A stretch of 64,000 bases of DNA from Zanthoxylum bungeanum (GCA_019454045.1 SKCR01006524.1:186001-250000); one strand, 5' to 3'; shown: positions 23,409 through 35,788, counted from the first letter of the stretch. The notes: generated by a model not told the origin, from the sequence alone. Numbers and translations are program-made.

Positions 23409-24226
23409 TGTTGATGGTGTTTTCAGGCACTATGATGTTTAAAACAGCACGACAAGGGTAGAAGGGTAATTCCCTTCTTGGGTGAGATCACTAAAACCGA
23501 CCCGACCCATAAAAAGCCAGCAGTAAGGGCCCGAGCGTTTTACAAATAAAAGGCCGACCACAACATGAGGATACCGAGCACATTATGATTACAGACCGAT
23601 CTCTTTATGATCGGCAGCCGAGCACTTTGGTACGAATGACCAGGGATTATCAGAATCGGCGACAGCATTCTCAGTTCAAATGACCATTATGACCGACCTC
23701 ATAAAGACCGACCAGATAGCGAGATATGCTCCAGAAGATGACACCATATCCTTGCGGATAAGAAGACAATCCTACCTTCATAAGAAATACTGACGAAGGC
23801 AGTGTCCTAGAAGGATAAAGGAAAAAGGTAGATTTGATTAAGGAATCCTTGTGGGAACAGGAGAAAGTTTTCAACTAGGAATCCTCATACTAAGAGGAAT
23901 CTGATTCCTTCACTATTATAAATAGAAAGGTAGAGTATGTGTAAAAGGCATCAGAATAAAGATCAATCTCATTGTGCTAAAACTTGTAAAGCACAAGAGA
24001 TACAAGTTTCAGCAATAAAATAACAGTTCTGTTTGTGTCCGTGGACGTAGGTCGGATAAAAATCCACCGAACCACGTTAAAACTCCTTGTTTGATTGGCG
24101 CATTATCTACCTTCTGCTAAGTTTGCCTTTGGTTTCCCCAATAACCAAACAAATTCACTATTGAATGAGGATTACCTCGAGAGTGATATTCACATATTAC
24201 CCTGAGACCAAAATCCGCCGTCAACA
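23409..24226 (+). repeat. 3' LTR of element C
   Basis: It starts tgttgatggtg and ends ccgccgtcaaca, with a TATA at 23917-23924. It is followed by ttacc, one base different from the left flank ttaca. Confidence 0.9.
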
Positions 24227-24904
24227 TTACCTATTATAATAAGAAGATATATTATTTATATTCTATTAATATATATATATACGACACTTAATCTCTACAA
24301 TTAATATTTTTATTATTAAATTATAAAATAAAGATAATAATTTATTAAAATAAAAAATATATTACAATATAAAAATATAATCTCATAACCTAAATAGTAG
24401 TCGCCCGCAAAACGTAGCCATTTTTTTGGATTTCGAGTCTATTGTTATTTATTATTTTATTTTGAATTATTTCTATATGTTTTTTCATTTCATTAATTTT
24501 TTTATTACTTACCGTACTTCAGGATGTAGACTCTGATTATTAACTCTTACACAGTAAATTAGAAATATTATTTAATAATTGAGAGACAAACAAATGAGAT
24601 ATAAATATTACATGTAAGTAAATTAATTATTTCATTAAAATTATAAAACCGACAAGATTCGAAATATTTACAAAATCAATACATAGAATATATGCTCAAC
24701 ACGCATAAAGTGCAGACTATGTGGTAGTTAAAATAATTTTCAAAGTTATGAAATTGAATGTTCAAAAAATATTTTTGTTAGTATGATTGCAAATGTGGAT
24801 ATGATTTTTATAGTGACATTTTCGAAAACCGTTATTGGATAAGAATAAGTAGATTATTAAATCTTAACCTATATAATATACATGTAACGAAAGATTATTA
24901 AAAG
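24227..24904. repeat. Continuation of the AT-rich repeat block
   Basis: No gene. 24282-24400 repeats phrases of 9011-11903 (cacttaatctctacaattaat). 24390-24715 is homologous in the same orientation to 11045-11580, sharing for example gtagactctgattattaactcttacacag. Confidence 0.6.
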
Positions 24905-25530
24905 AGTTTATGCAACAACAAGAGGCAACCGAAGAAAGTGAACATTAAGGCCATTGTAAAGCACCAGCAAAGCATAGGCAACGCCTGCTCAATTCAACGA
25001 GGGATGGACAAAATTTTCATTCTAAGAATCTTCACAAGAATAGTAGATGCAAAATATCGATGCCCCCCATTTTGTTAAGCTTGAAAAGTAGAATAGATGC
25101 TCAATTCAATGTTGTGTTTGGTCAGCAAGAAAATTTAAGAGAGATGAATACTGGAAAAAAATTGTACTCTATAATCAGTCTTTCAGAAATCAAAAACAAC
25201 ATAACACACAATTATCAAAATTTCATATTGTTTTCTTTTCTTCACTTATTAATAGTCAATGAACTTTTCTTTTCTTTTTTTGGAATCGTTAGAAAATCCG
25301 CCGCCAAATCACCTATTCCGGACTTAAACGGAGCAGGTAAAACCCCCGTTTATCTCGGACTCTTACAAGAAATACACTCACTGGATTCGAACCCAAAATC
25401 TGAAAGTCAGATTCTGAATCCTACACCACCAAATCACGCCTCTTGGAAACTAACAGTCAATACACCACACTTGGAACCTGAAAAACTTTTACTTGTTTCC
25501 GTTCACCTTCTGAGTAGCCAAACCCCAGCA
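24905..25530 (-). pseudogene. Collapsed partial copy of the CASP-like gene
   Basis: 24911-24985 matches both flanks of CASP-like exon 3 (gaagaaagtga and ggccattgtaaagca), with the exon itself absent. 25130-25265 and 25485-25525 match intron sequence near exon 1 (29338-29525; caagaaaatttaag, ttgttttcttttctt and agccaaac). The order agrees with the gene, so this looks like a duplicate with large internal deletions. No coding capacity remains. A SINE sits inside it. Confidence 0.5.
25268..25460 (-). mobile_element. tRNA-derived SINE, copy 1
   Basis: On the minus strand a perfect pol III B box, ggttcgaatcc, lies at about 25383-25393. An A-box-like tgatttggtgg lies about 43 nt upstream and an A-rich tail (ccaaaaaaagaaaagaa) at 25265-25281. 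Body: ttcttgtaagagtccgag and acctgctccgttta. The paralogous site near 29500 lacks it, which supports insertion. A second copy is at 63683-63838. Confidence 0.65.
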
Positions 25531-26022
25531 AAAAAATTGGATAATTAATAACACTAGCACATGTTAGTTTCTTTTCCATCTTTATTTTCTATGTACCACT
25601 GAGGAAAAATACTAGTGTTGTTGAGGTTGAAGTGCTTTCAATGATACTTTAATTTTGGCAAAGCTGAAACAAAGTAATGAAGCATTATTCCACATGCTAA
25701 GTCCATATTTATCTACTGTGTGACAAATGGACCACGATATTATTTAGTAACTCTATAGCGATTTCATGCCACACTAATAATTATATTCATGACTTGTAGT
25801 TACTTTGATCAGCTTGTAATAAAATGATGAACAGGATGCATTACCAATACAAAATAGAGAAGCCGTCTTACAATTTACAAGGGGCTCCTTGAGCTCTACT
25901 GCTCTAGGCTAGCAACTTAAATAAGTGAAAACAGTGATATGAAATGACTGTAAGACGCAGATACAATCCAGAGTCATATAAGAGGTTACATTTAAATGCA
26001 TATATGAGGAAGCTAGCAAAGT

Positions 26023-29000
26023 TCAGCTCTTGGAAAGCCAAATTACATGCTGAAGAGCAGAAGCAGCAAGCAACAGGCAACCTAAGAAAGTGAAAGTTAT
26101 CGAAACAGCGACATGGTCGCAAAATTTATGTAAAGCCTTACAGAAATTTGGTAGAGCAGTATGCTTAATTCCTGTGCGATTCAGGTTGGTGATCCCAGCT
26201 GCAGCTGATCCAGCACTCATCATTGCATACGCAAAAATCTGCAAATTGAATGTTAGGGCCATTGTAAAGCATCACCAAAGAATTGCATATATGATCATAC
26301 TAAAACGTAATATCACATTACCTGATCCACAGCAAATATAAGCCAAGCTTGTCTTCTCGAGGAAATCACTGAAGCTTTCCGCAGCAGCCTTGATCCATTA
26401 AGAAGTAATTGCAGCAGAGAGTGAGCAGCAGCTGCTGCAGAAACTCCAACCAGATACCTGCTCAGGAAATAACCAAAGACTTTAAGCAACTTGATCATTA
26501 TTAAATCACACTTTCAACCTATGTTTCCTCATCAAATGTAATCGATATTTAATTACGTAATTGTTTTGAATACTCCTGGTACGATAATCCTCACTCATTT
26601 AATGTATCATGTGTGATCAGCTACACTGTCCCACACACTTTCCAGTTAATTGCCTCAAATCTTGCAGCTATTTTACATCTAGGGGTAGAAACGCAACAAG
26701 TCCTCGAATTTTCAAGAAAACTCGATTGCGTTTTCAGTTATTAAATCAATTTTGAAAACAGCCATGTTACCAAACTTTGTTGAAACAAACCTGAAATATC
26801 CTAAGTTTAGACCCTAATACACTTATGGGATAGGTCGCAGAATAATAAAAATATAACTACAATATTCTAAGATAAGTCCTATAATGTGTTTCCATGACCA
26901 AAAACAAACACCCTTAATTCTTAGAGAGAGAGAAACCACTCTCGGTATAGGCTGCCATCTGAATTAACTAATAAAGAGAACTTATGATGATGGTACTTAA
27001 CCTATGGAAAATCCTACCAACTCAATTATCTCAACTGCAATCATCTGAAGCAACTCTCTAGACCCGCACTAAGAAACTTTCTCTAGAACTCTGAAATCTC
27101 TTCACACGAACTCCACTGAGTGAACTAGCTCTTCTTTAAGTTGGAACTTCGACAATCAATCTCAACCTTAGAACTTTGAAGGTTTTACGTATTGGTTCGT
27201 ATGGTGTGTTGATGGTTAAAACTCATGAGAAAAAAGGTTTGAATTTGACCTTCAAAGAAGAAATTCTCTCTGAAAAAGAAGGGAAACTCAAATTAGGTTT
27301 TTCTATATTATTTTCCCATCAAACTGCAGAAGATGGCTTACCAAAATCTTAAATAGGTTAGGGTTACCTAACCCTAAAATTAGACTGCAGAATGCGCGTG
27401 AAAATCTTAAAATCGCATTAGTATTCAAAAGCTATTTTGAACGCACTTCGAATGCGCATGTTTGATACTTAACATTTAAACACCGCTTCGAACGCACTTC
27501 ACATGTGAGCTCTTTAGACTGGACATTCAAACTTGCACTTCGAATGCATTTTGAATGCGGCAGCCTGAAGCTAACATCACTACTGCAAACACTGACATCC
27601 TTAGGTTGTCCAAATGACCCGAAAGCTTCATAATCCTTTACAAGTCAATTGAACACAGTTTATTACGGAATTTACCAAGATTCAAAACCTAACAAAACCC
27701 ATAATTATTTCTATGGCTAGTAATAAAGTAGGAACCAAAAGGAAAGTTTCATAATCACTACAACAAAAAGAAGTCTGCTAACACACACGAAAAGAATAAA
27801 AAAATCATTCACGGGTCTGATTCCGTTCATTCATATGCAATGAAACTACATAAATTGAGAATACAGGAAAGTTTGTTGTTACTCAAAAAGCACCAAAACC
27901 AAGAGCAACATCAGCAATACAAAGTTCAAATGAATAATTTACACTATACTCACAACATGACAAACAAACCAAGTTAGTAGCTTTACCAATTTAGCTTAAG
28001 TCAATTTTCTCGATCACAAAATATTCTCAAATGCAAGATAATAAATAGTATGCAAATATAAAATAAACTTGCGATAATAAAAAGAGTAAGGGTTAAAGAA
28101 ATTGACACCGATGATTTATAGTGGTTCGGCTAACAATGCCGACGTCCACTCCTCCAAGCCGCGCTTAAAGCTTTCCACTATTTTTTTCGAAGTGATTTCA
28201 CACTTTACACCGTGAGTTTTCCGTGGCTCACTCACAACTAAGAGTTTTGTCCTATAGGTTCACTCCAAACCTTTACACAAGATTTTTATCCCTAGGTTCA
28301 CTCTTAAACCTTTACAATGAGTTTTGTCTTTAGACTCACTCCAAACCTTTACAATAATCACCATTTTGAGTATACCCACTCAACAAGGGATTTCCACAAC
28401 CTCAAGCGTTTGAATATGAAAATTTATAACTCACTTGGACACTCACAAAAGATAAGAAGATTAAAGTTGTGAGTTCCTAACCCAAGTAAACCAAGCTCAC
28501 TAAAGGTGTATGACGGTGAAGTGTGTGAGCTTTGATTATGATGAGAGTGTATTATGATGAAGGTTTAAGTTAATTCTCAATTTTTGCCTTAGAGAAAAAG
28601 TAGGAAGGTGTGATAACTTGGCAAAAACGAAATTGAGGCTCAATATATAGTGAAGGTGAAAAACTATCCCAACTCTCTGTCTGAGACCGGTATGCCGGTC
28701 TATAGGGGTCGGTATGTCGGTCCTACAAAACATAACGACTATATTACAATTGAAGATTAAAGCGCAATACCGGATTACTGACCGGTGTGGAGACCGGTAT
28801 GCCAGTTAGCTTACCGGTATGATCCGTCCCGGTTCCAGTAGCTATGGAACTCCAGATAGACCGGTATGAGAGACCGGTATGGTATAGCCCGGTTCCAGAG
28901 AGCATGCAAATCTGTCCAAGGCAGAGCAAGGTCACCGGTATGCCGGTGTGGGAGACCGGTATGCCGATCACAGTGTAGAAAACACAAGATTTGAAGATTA

Positions 29001-29946
29001 AAACCATTTTGCACAAGACCCTAATGCATCTAAATGAATGTGCATGAGTCATATGAGCTTAGAATACTTGAATTATAGACTCACTTATAATGAGAGCCTT
29101 AAGTTATAAGACTACACAAAATATTCTTCGTTAGGCGCTTTAATCTTCACATCCATTTGCTCTTCACAATCAATTTGCTTCGACATCTTTTTATAATGCT
29201 CGCTAATGTGCGTTGAAATCTTCCGCGTTGCATCATCAAAATCCATCATAGAGTGCTATGGCACTAACAAGATCCCGGTTTCCCGGGCCAATTTAGGAAC
29301 AGAACCCATCAAGTACAATATATCAATTCCATTATGTTCTGTTTGCTCGGCAAGAAAAATTAAGACAAAAGTGTTACAGGTCAAAAAATCCACTCTATAG
29401 TGACTGACGTGTCTTTGAAAACTAAACTCAACAGCAACATAACATTCAAGTATCAAAATTTGATTTTGTTTTCTTTTCTTTCATATTCTACTTGTTTTAC
29501 TTCACTTTCTTAGTAACCAAACAACACCTATATTGTGGGTGTAAGTTAATTCAACCAGTAAAAGCAAATGTCTGATTTCAAATCCCAAGTAACAAAGTTG
29601 CATATTCTCTTCATTTCATCCATTTTCTCATCAACCAAACATAGAATCAAACTCAACCCACTAAGCAAAAGAACAACTAACATTAAAAATAAAATAAAAT
29701 AAAGTAAAATAAAAACAAAATGATCAGAAACACATACTCAAAAGCATATGAGTAAGACCACTTGGAATGAACAGAAAGCTCGAAGCCATAGACAGAAGCA
29801 ACACCATTCTGACGAGCTGTCACCATGAATGACATGGCAATTACTGATGACACCAAGCACAGTTGCCTTAATATCACCTGCAGCACTTCATCTCTCTTGC
29901 TTACACTTTTCCCCATTCCCTCCTCTGCTTTCTGGCCGTTCATCAT
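26023..29946 (-). CDS. CASP-like protein (CASPL, family 3-like), three exons, 186 aa
   Basis: Exons are 29946-29738, 26457-26322 and 26238-26023 (209+136+216 = 561 bp), all with GT...AG boundaries and a continuous frame. The start was chosen as the first of two adjacent Met codons ([10 protein letters not shown]); the upstream frame to 30087 looks like 5'UTR. Four hydrophobic segments fit the CASP/MARVEL-like topology: [15 protein letters not shown] with the conserved Arg; [32 protein letters not shown] with the conserved Asp; and [31 protein letters not shown] loop lies between the first two. CASP-like proteins sit in the plasma membrane; founding members scaffold Casparian strip formation. 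Specific role unknown. Intron 1 is 3,280 bp and full of repeats. Subfamily assignment is tentative. Confidence 0.85.
27405..27570. repeat. Cluster of cttcgaacgcacttc-like motifs in CASPL intron 1
   Basis: The phrases gaacgcacttcgaatgcgc, cgcttcgaacgcacttc and gcacttcgaatgcattttgaatgcgg recur within 160 bp, each with a ttcgaa-like palindrome. Origin unknown; the surrounding DNA is probably a degraded mobile element. Confidence 0.45.
28085..29150 (-). mobile_element. LTR-like insertion in CASPL intron 1
   Basis: Contains tatagtggttcggc followed by gccgacgtccactcctcc, a phrase pattern common near the ends of plant LTRs (compare acgtggttcggt ... cctacgtccacgg in the element D LTRs), and ends near cttcaca at 29148. 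I could not define matching ends or a target duplication, so class and limits are tentative. Confidence 0.35.
28684..28975. repeat. ACCGGTATGCCGGT-type palindromic repeats
   Basis: About nine accggtatg or cggtatgccggt units occur in 290 bp. ACCGGT is a palindrome and many units pair with a neighbour as gaccggtatgccggtc, so the transcript could form small hairpins. It lies inside the LTR-like insertion in CASPL intron 1. Confidence 0.65.
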
Positions 29947-30089
29947 CACCATAACAATAGAGATCAAGTATAATATAACAATAATAATACTCTCTTTGTT
30001 TACTGTTCTTAAGTGTTGCTGCTTTTGTGAGTGTTGAGAATATTTATACGAGGGTTTTGAAACTGAGGTTTCTTGCACAGTGAGCATTA

Positions 30090-32128
30090 ATTTGTATGAT
30101 TGTGATATTATTTAATTTCATTTGATCATTCATGGTCCTGTTCATTAGACTGTGAAAAATTTAAAAAATTCAAAAAATTTAAAAAATTGTTTATTTGGAA
30201 CCAAACACTTGGCCTAACTACACAATTCCATGTGTCCACTCTGATGAATTTATTTTAGGAAATTAAAGTATGATTTATTATGAATATTTTAAATTCATTT
30301 TTTTTACATATATTTTGAAAATCATTCACTTTTTCATCTGATAAAGTGAAAAAAAATTATTTATTTCTCACCTCATAAAAATAGAAAAGTTAATATATTT
30401 GAAACTTCGGATCAAAAAGTAGAAGATCTCAAAATTTTCATGACAAACGATAATTATACTATTTATTAGATAGAAAAATGATAAATTCCATTTATTTTAT
30501 GGGTACAATCACACTGCATAATTGTTCATTAAAAGGTCTATAATTTTTTTTTTTTTTTGTTACCAACCCTTCAAATTTTATTTAGGGAAATTATCAATGG
30601 TATACTCATTTGACATATTATCAAAAATATATAAATTCTAAAACTTTATTGACTAAAATATAGCAAATATCATTTATCATGTAATAGATACATACTAAAT
30701 GTTTGATACACTTATCAATCGTATATCAAAATTTAATACAATTTTCAATATTTGGGTGAACAGATAAATAAAGTTATAAGATTTATGTACTTTTGATAAC
30801 GTGTCAAATATTAGATATAATTATTTTCAGTTTATTTATAAATTGAAAAATAGAAAGGAAAAATTTGGGATAGTAATAATAAAAATTATAAAATTTGGGA
30901 TTTCAGTCTAATTTTATTGCTTTGTTTTAGGGGTTATATATTTTATTATCTCAATTTAAAGTTTATAAATATGAAAACACTGCGGCATATTTTCTAAAGA
31001 AGCCATGTCTGTTACAGAACCGAACAAATACGGCATATTTTCAGTTCGGTTAAGATAAAATCCTAATCGAATTGACATCGAATTTATTCGATTGAAATCT
31101 AAATCGACCGATTCTTAACTCGATTTCGATTCCGAATGGGGGCGACATCTATATATGTAGTTTACAAAATATCCCAAGCATCCAACCAATTAATAGGACA
31201 AAGATCTAAAAGAAGAGCCAAGTCCTGTCAACTCAAAACCAGTAAAAGTCTCTCTGTGTTCTAAATTCCAATCCAATATTTTGACCAATATGAAACCAAG
31301 AAAATTAAAATTTTGACTGTTACCGCACCTTCTGATGAAGGTCACGTGGCTTGAAACAAGAGGCCAGGAAATAACAGAGCCCCTGAGCAGCTGGGCTTTA
31401 CTCATAATTTGATTAAACACCGTGAAAATGCTCTAGTTCCTTATATCATCATAATCTTGTTCTCATTTTCACCATCTAGTCTACAATACCCAATTCTGAT
31501 TTTGCCACGTAATATGGGCCCATCTGGGTCTCAGATGCTGACATGTCAAGATTGGAGAGAATAATCAAATCAATTGGTTCTATCGATTTTTTCAGAACGG
31601 TTCAATCGATCTAATCAATTGAATTTTTTCGATCACCGGTTCAATTGCCGATCCGATTTTAATAGGTGGTTGATGATCGGGTGAAAATGGTTGATGGTAA
31701 ATTAATATATAAAATGTGAACTCCAAACTGTAATAGACTTGAATTCTCTTGCACTATCATCATCATTATTAATGGCAGCAACAGTCTAGCTCAACAACTT
31801 CGCACAAACATGTTAAATACACCAGAACCTTTGTAATTACTACCATTTATAGCATGGGCTTATCTATTTTCTACTCAATTTTCATCTCTCTAATAGCATC
31901 TCCATGTTTCTTTCCTGCATGTTACATCACTGATTTTCAAACCTTCCAAGATGATTTGAGACCTTGAGAAAAGCAGAAACCAAAAATGCATTAATATTCT
32001 GAACCTGAAGCCTAGAGATGGCACGCATTGTGATCATAGAATTCAGAGCAAATTCTGGGAAATGGCCAACATGTGTTTTAAAATGTAGGAGCAGGAAACA
32101 TATCAGAGCACATATAGACAGCTTGAAT
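30090..32128. other. Intergenic DNA upstream of CASPL
   Basis: AT-rich, with no supported gene. 31020-31150 holds cgattcgaattcgatt-like low-complexity sequence typical of decayed plant DNA elements. The open frame at 31190-31420 is unrecognisable and probably chance. The CASPL promoter must lie in the first part, but no convincing TATA box was chosen. Confidence 0.5.
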
Positions 32129-32676
32129 TAGAGGTGGCAATTTGGGTCAGGATTCGTTTATTCGTTCGATTCGATTCGCTTTAAAGCGAATACGGGTTTG
32201 AAAAAATGGATTCGTTTAATAAATGAGTCAATTCGATTCGATTCGTTTATTAAACGAATCGAATACGAATTTAAGCTCATGTATTTGTTTATTCGTTTAG
32301 GATTCGTTTTATTATTTTCTTTTACTAATTATTATTATTTTTCAATTAAGATTCGAGATATTATGGTTAATTACCATAGAAAAAATAATATTTTCGATAT
32401 TTGGTGAGATATTTTGAATAAATATATTAATTACATATTTATATATATATATTTATGAAAAATTAATGTAAATCAACTATAGTAAATTATGATATTAAAT
32501 AATATCATGACTAAACGAATATTTGTATTCGATTCGTTTAATAAACGAATCGAATACGAATCATGATATTAGGATTCATTCAATAAACGAATCGAATACG
32601 AATCCATCACATTTCGATTCGATTCGTTTAAGATTCGATACAAATTCGATTTGTTGATTCGTTTTGTCACCCCTAG
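32129..32676. mobile_element. MITE-like element with inverted ends (hAT-like)
   Basis: It starts tagaggtggcaa and ends ttgtcacccctag, near-perfect inverted repeats of the TAGGGGTGNCAA type seen in hAT elements. The flanks share ttgaat (32123-32128 and 32678-32683), an imperfect target duplication. The interior is rich in gattcgattcgtttattaaacgaatcgaat, palindromic blocks near both ends. No transposase. Confidence 0.6.
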
Positions 32677-33087
32677 TTTGAATGATCTTATTGTTCAAAG
32701 AATAACAAAAATAACAGGCATCACATGCAGCATCAATATGCATGCCAAGAAGAAAAGTCATATGTTCTAGTTGAGGTCATTGGCCTCTAAAATTCCTGAA
32801 TTTGGGGCTAAACTTTATTGCAGTAAAATTTTGGAAACATGAATGACTTCTGGATTTCTCATAAATCATATATGAGCAGCAGCAGACGAAATGTCAGATT
32901 CTACCTGTGTTAATATCAGAAAAGTAGGCAGGTGTATTTATTTTCCATTGAAAGCATGCCCAGCTTCTGCATAGCCAGAGAAAAGGGGAAGAATACCAGC
33001 CATTGATTCATAGCACAAGGTGCTACAAAGAAGAAATCACATCATCAATAAATTTCAATCTGAATTATGTATGTGGTAGGACCGGAC
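32677..33087. other. Intergenic, nothing recognised
   Basis: Ordinary AT-rich DNA downstream of NUP35. I see no gene or repeat structure here. Confidence 0.5.
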
Positions 33088-33460
33088 TTTTTTTTTTGAT
33101 AAGGTAAGTAGATTAACCAAAGAAAACCACAACAAACGGGCAGGGGCATACCCCAGAGAGAACAAGCTAAAGAAAACAGACCCTCCAAGTTAAACAACTA
33201 GAGTCAAATAGGCAAACAACAAAACAAACAAAGGAATCTCAGAAAATGTCATCGGACAAATACCAAGAACAATGAAGCCATCTATTTTCATAAGATGATT
33301 TCACGTTCTTTAATAAACTAGCACGAGTCCGCACAGTAAAAATAATATCACTCTGAAACACACTGGGGACTCTCTTAGCAAAGGAACATATCACATAAAT
33401 AAATTCTAGTACAAACAATTAAACCCCATGCCATCATTTCTCTAATTTGAGGGACAACAA
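33088..33460 (-). mobile_element. LINE/SINE-like 3' end with poly(A)
   Basis: On the minus strand the sequence ends ctacttaccttatcaaaaaaaaaa (33088-33112 on the plus strand as a T-run followed by gataaggtaag). This is a common 3' end of plant non-LTR retroelements. The body to about 33460 has no clear coding sequence. The 5' limit is uncertain. Confidence 0.4.
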
Positions 33461-33619
33461 TAACTATAACATTTCCCAAGCAAGAGAAAAATACTGCTTC
33501 AAGCTGGAAAGGACATTTTCAGATACTCTCAATCATATATTAATTTATATGAATTGACAATTTAATAATCGTACTTTTGATTATAACAAGAAAACACAAA
33601 TCTAGTGGGTGACTACAAT

Positions 33620-35788
33620 CTAAATGCCAAACATCAAATCCTTGATTTTGGAAACCATCGACTTAGCAGGGGAAGCAATTGCACCTCCTGACTGTCGTGC
33701 ACTTATATTTCCATTTTGAAGATGTGGGGATGCTCTAAATGAGTTCACATCTGAGGTTCTGCTGGATGGAGGGGGCAGAGTCATAAATCCTTGATAGTTA
33801 ATTCTTTCACTCAAAGCTCGGCGTTGTATTGCATCCAGTGGTTTCACACCTACAATTAGGACTCCATTAATTTGCATCCCATTCTTGCTGAGAGCCTTCT
33901 GAGCATCAGAACGACTCTGCACCAGCCCAAAAGCAGAACAATCAAAATTACCAATCATCACCATATTCCCAGACCCCATTACACTCACAATTAACCATCA
34001 AAATAACAGAGAGAGAATGAAATCTGATTAAATTTTCTATGCAAATAAGAAGGGATTTTTAAACACTGTACCATACATGAAGTTACATATTTTGAGGGAA
34101 AAAAATCAGCATTTAACAAAATTCAATGCCAACCCCAATGATAACAGGCAGTACATGCCTAAAATATGCATTGCAGCTATGCCCAGCATGCTGTAAATTT
34201 AAACTTCCTGATTTTCATATTTTCACCTTTTATTTATTACTTCCCCATTAGGTTAAGTATTGGACCATGTTAGTATGTTACTAAAGCCACCATTAACCCA
34301 CATTATATCGTGGAAATGATGAAGAGACCATTGCTCCAAAACAACAGGCAAGAAGATATCTGATTCCTGTTCATAGAAAAGAAGAATCACCTGATATAGA
34401 ATGTGCATCCAGTTAGCATCTCTTGGACCAGGAACATGTTTCAAGATCACACCACACTTTTCAAATTCTCGCAAAACTAAATTGGTATCAGCTGGAGAAA
34501 ATCTGAAGGCACCAATCAAAAGTCAGATGAGTATCTTAAGCAGTACATAAATTTGTTACTCACATAACTGATATTCAAGATTATATTATTAACTTAGTAT
34601 TCAAAGGTTAAACCTTGCATAAACACTTGGCAGCAGACAGTAATATTAACTACCCAAAAAGGCACATGAAGCATACTTTGATACCCACATTTGACTGTAA
34701 AACAATCTTAGAACTGGTAATCAACCCAGAGGCTTATTAAAAGGGTTTTATGGATGCCAAAGGAAGTGGAATTTCGCCATACAGTTCTCAATTGCATGCA
34801 TAGTAACATTTGATCGCTTTCACAAAATGTTATTAAAAGACGGTTTCAGTGGTGGAAAATGATAGACAAAGAATACATAGAGACCATCATGCAATATACA
34901 TACACACACATCAACAAAACATTACATTACATTTCACACTCATATTGAACATAGAAGCGAACTAATAACGGATTGAATCCATTCCACAGAGAACCGAAGA
35001 GCCCCATAAGTTTAAAAAACTACACTATGCCTCCTTAATCTTATTCAAGTCAACTGCCCCACCCAGTTAAATATCCCGATCAAAATTACACAAAGAGATG
35101 ATGAGCAACAGGAAATGGAGCAACATGTATCAGACAAGAGGACAAAACACTAAAACTTACAGGGCAATAAATAAATGAACGCCAATGTAACTGAAAAGCT
35201 AAAACCATACCCATAAACAGTAACCCATTCTTCCTCATTGAGATTCCCCGCAGGCAAGCTATTCCTCTGCACCTCTGGCCTTGCAACTTCCCTTGGTGGA
35301 GGAAGTGTGATCAAGGCACCAGGCTGAACCACACCCTCTACCAGAAAATCCCTTCCCTTCTCTTCTTGCTCACTACTACTAACCTTGTTATGTGACCACC
35401 AACTCAAGCCTGCTGAACCCTGTTGACTCTGCTGCCCTCCTGGCACAGCAAAAGAAGTGCTTGCCTCAGATTTCCCCTTTCCTGGTGTTGAGGAGAAATC
35501 TTGACCAGAACTTTGGACAGGAGTCCTCAGGTCCGACTTGATTTCCGGGGATACCGGGTAATCAGGAATTCCTGACTCGGGAGAAAAATCCGAGCGGTCT
35601 TCCAAAGTGTACATTGGAGGGGGTGGAAGATCTGAACCTCCAAAATTCTCACGCCATAATGCTGACACTGCCGCTGCTTGACCTGGACTTGAGAATTTTC
35701 CTTTACGGGAAGAAACAGGAGAAGCTAAATCGTGGAAAAACAATGACTGCCTTCCAGATTTGGGAGTTCTACGCACAGTAGCACTCAT
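33620..35788 (-). CDS. NUP35: Nuclear pore complex protein NUP35 (MPPN/RRM-type), three coding exons, 328 aa
   Basis: Coding exons are 35788-35211, 34502-34391 and 33916-33620 (578+112+297 = 987 bp), with GT...AG introns and a continuous frame. Exon 1 opens MSATVRRTPKSGRQSLFFHDLASPV, typical of plant NUP35/NUP53 homologues, then a low-complexity, phosphorylatable stretch with an LPPPPMYTLED segment. The RRM-like MPPN fold starts at about residue 185 (EEWVTVYGFSPADTNLVLREFEKCGVI) and spans all three exons (DANWMHILYQ, then SRSDAQKALSKNG and INGVLIVGVKPLD). The C terminus ends in a basic, amphipathic-looking SKIKDLMFGI, the membrane-binding type tail of the family. The protein is a linker nucleoporin of the inner ring. 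Length agrees with plant homologues. No damage seen. Confidence 0.93.

Larger units (their letters stand above)
11904..24226 (+). mobile_element. Element C: complete 12.3-kb Tat-type Ty3/gypsy retrotransposon
   Basis: Two LTRs (820 and 818 bp, TG...CA) bound the element. The 5-bp flanks are ttaca and ttacc, matching at 4 of 5. The order is 5' LTR, PBS, gag, protease, RT, RNase H, a second RNase H, integrase, tandem repeat arrays, an antisense gene, hairpin, polypurine tract and 3' LTR. The second RNase H, antisense extra ORF and 3' tandem repeats are known features of the Tat lineage (Grande/Retand-like). gag-pol carries stops and frameshifts. By eye the LTRs differ by roughly 15 substitutions plus several indels (about 2%), so the insertion is fairly recent. 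Confidence 0.85.

Noticed and set aside
25383..25393. Possible tRNA gene because of a perfect B box
   Set aside because: No cloverleaf or acceptor stem; it has an A-rich tail and a second dispersed copy, so a SINE fits better.
25060..25548. 162-codon open frame
   Set aside because: It runs through the collapsed CASP-like duplicate and an antisense SINE; composition and motifs are non-coding.
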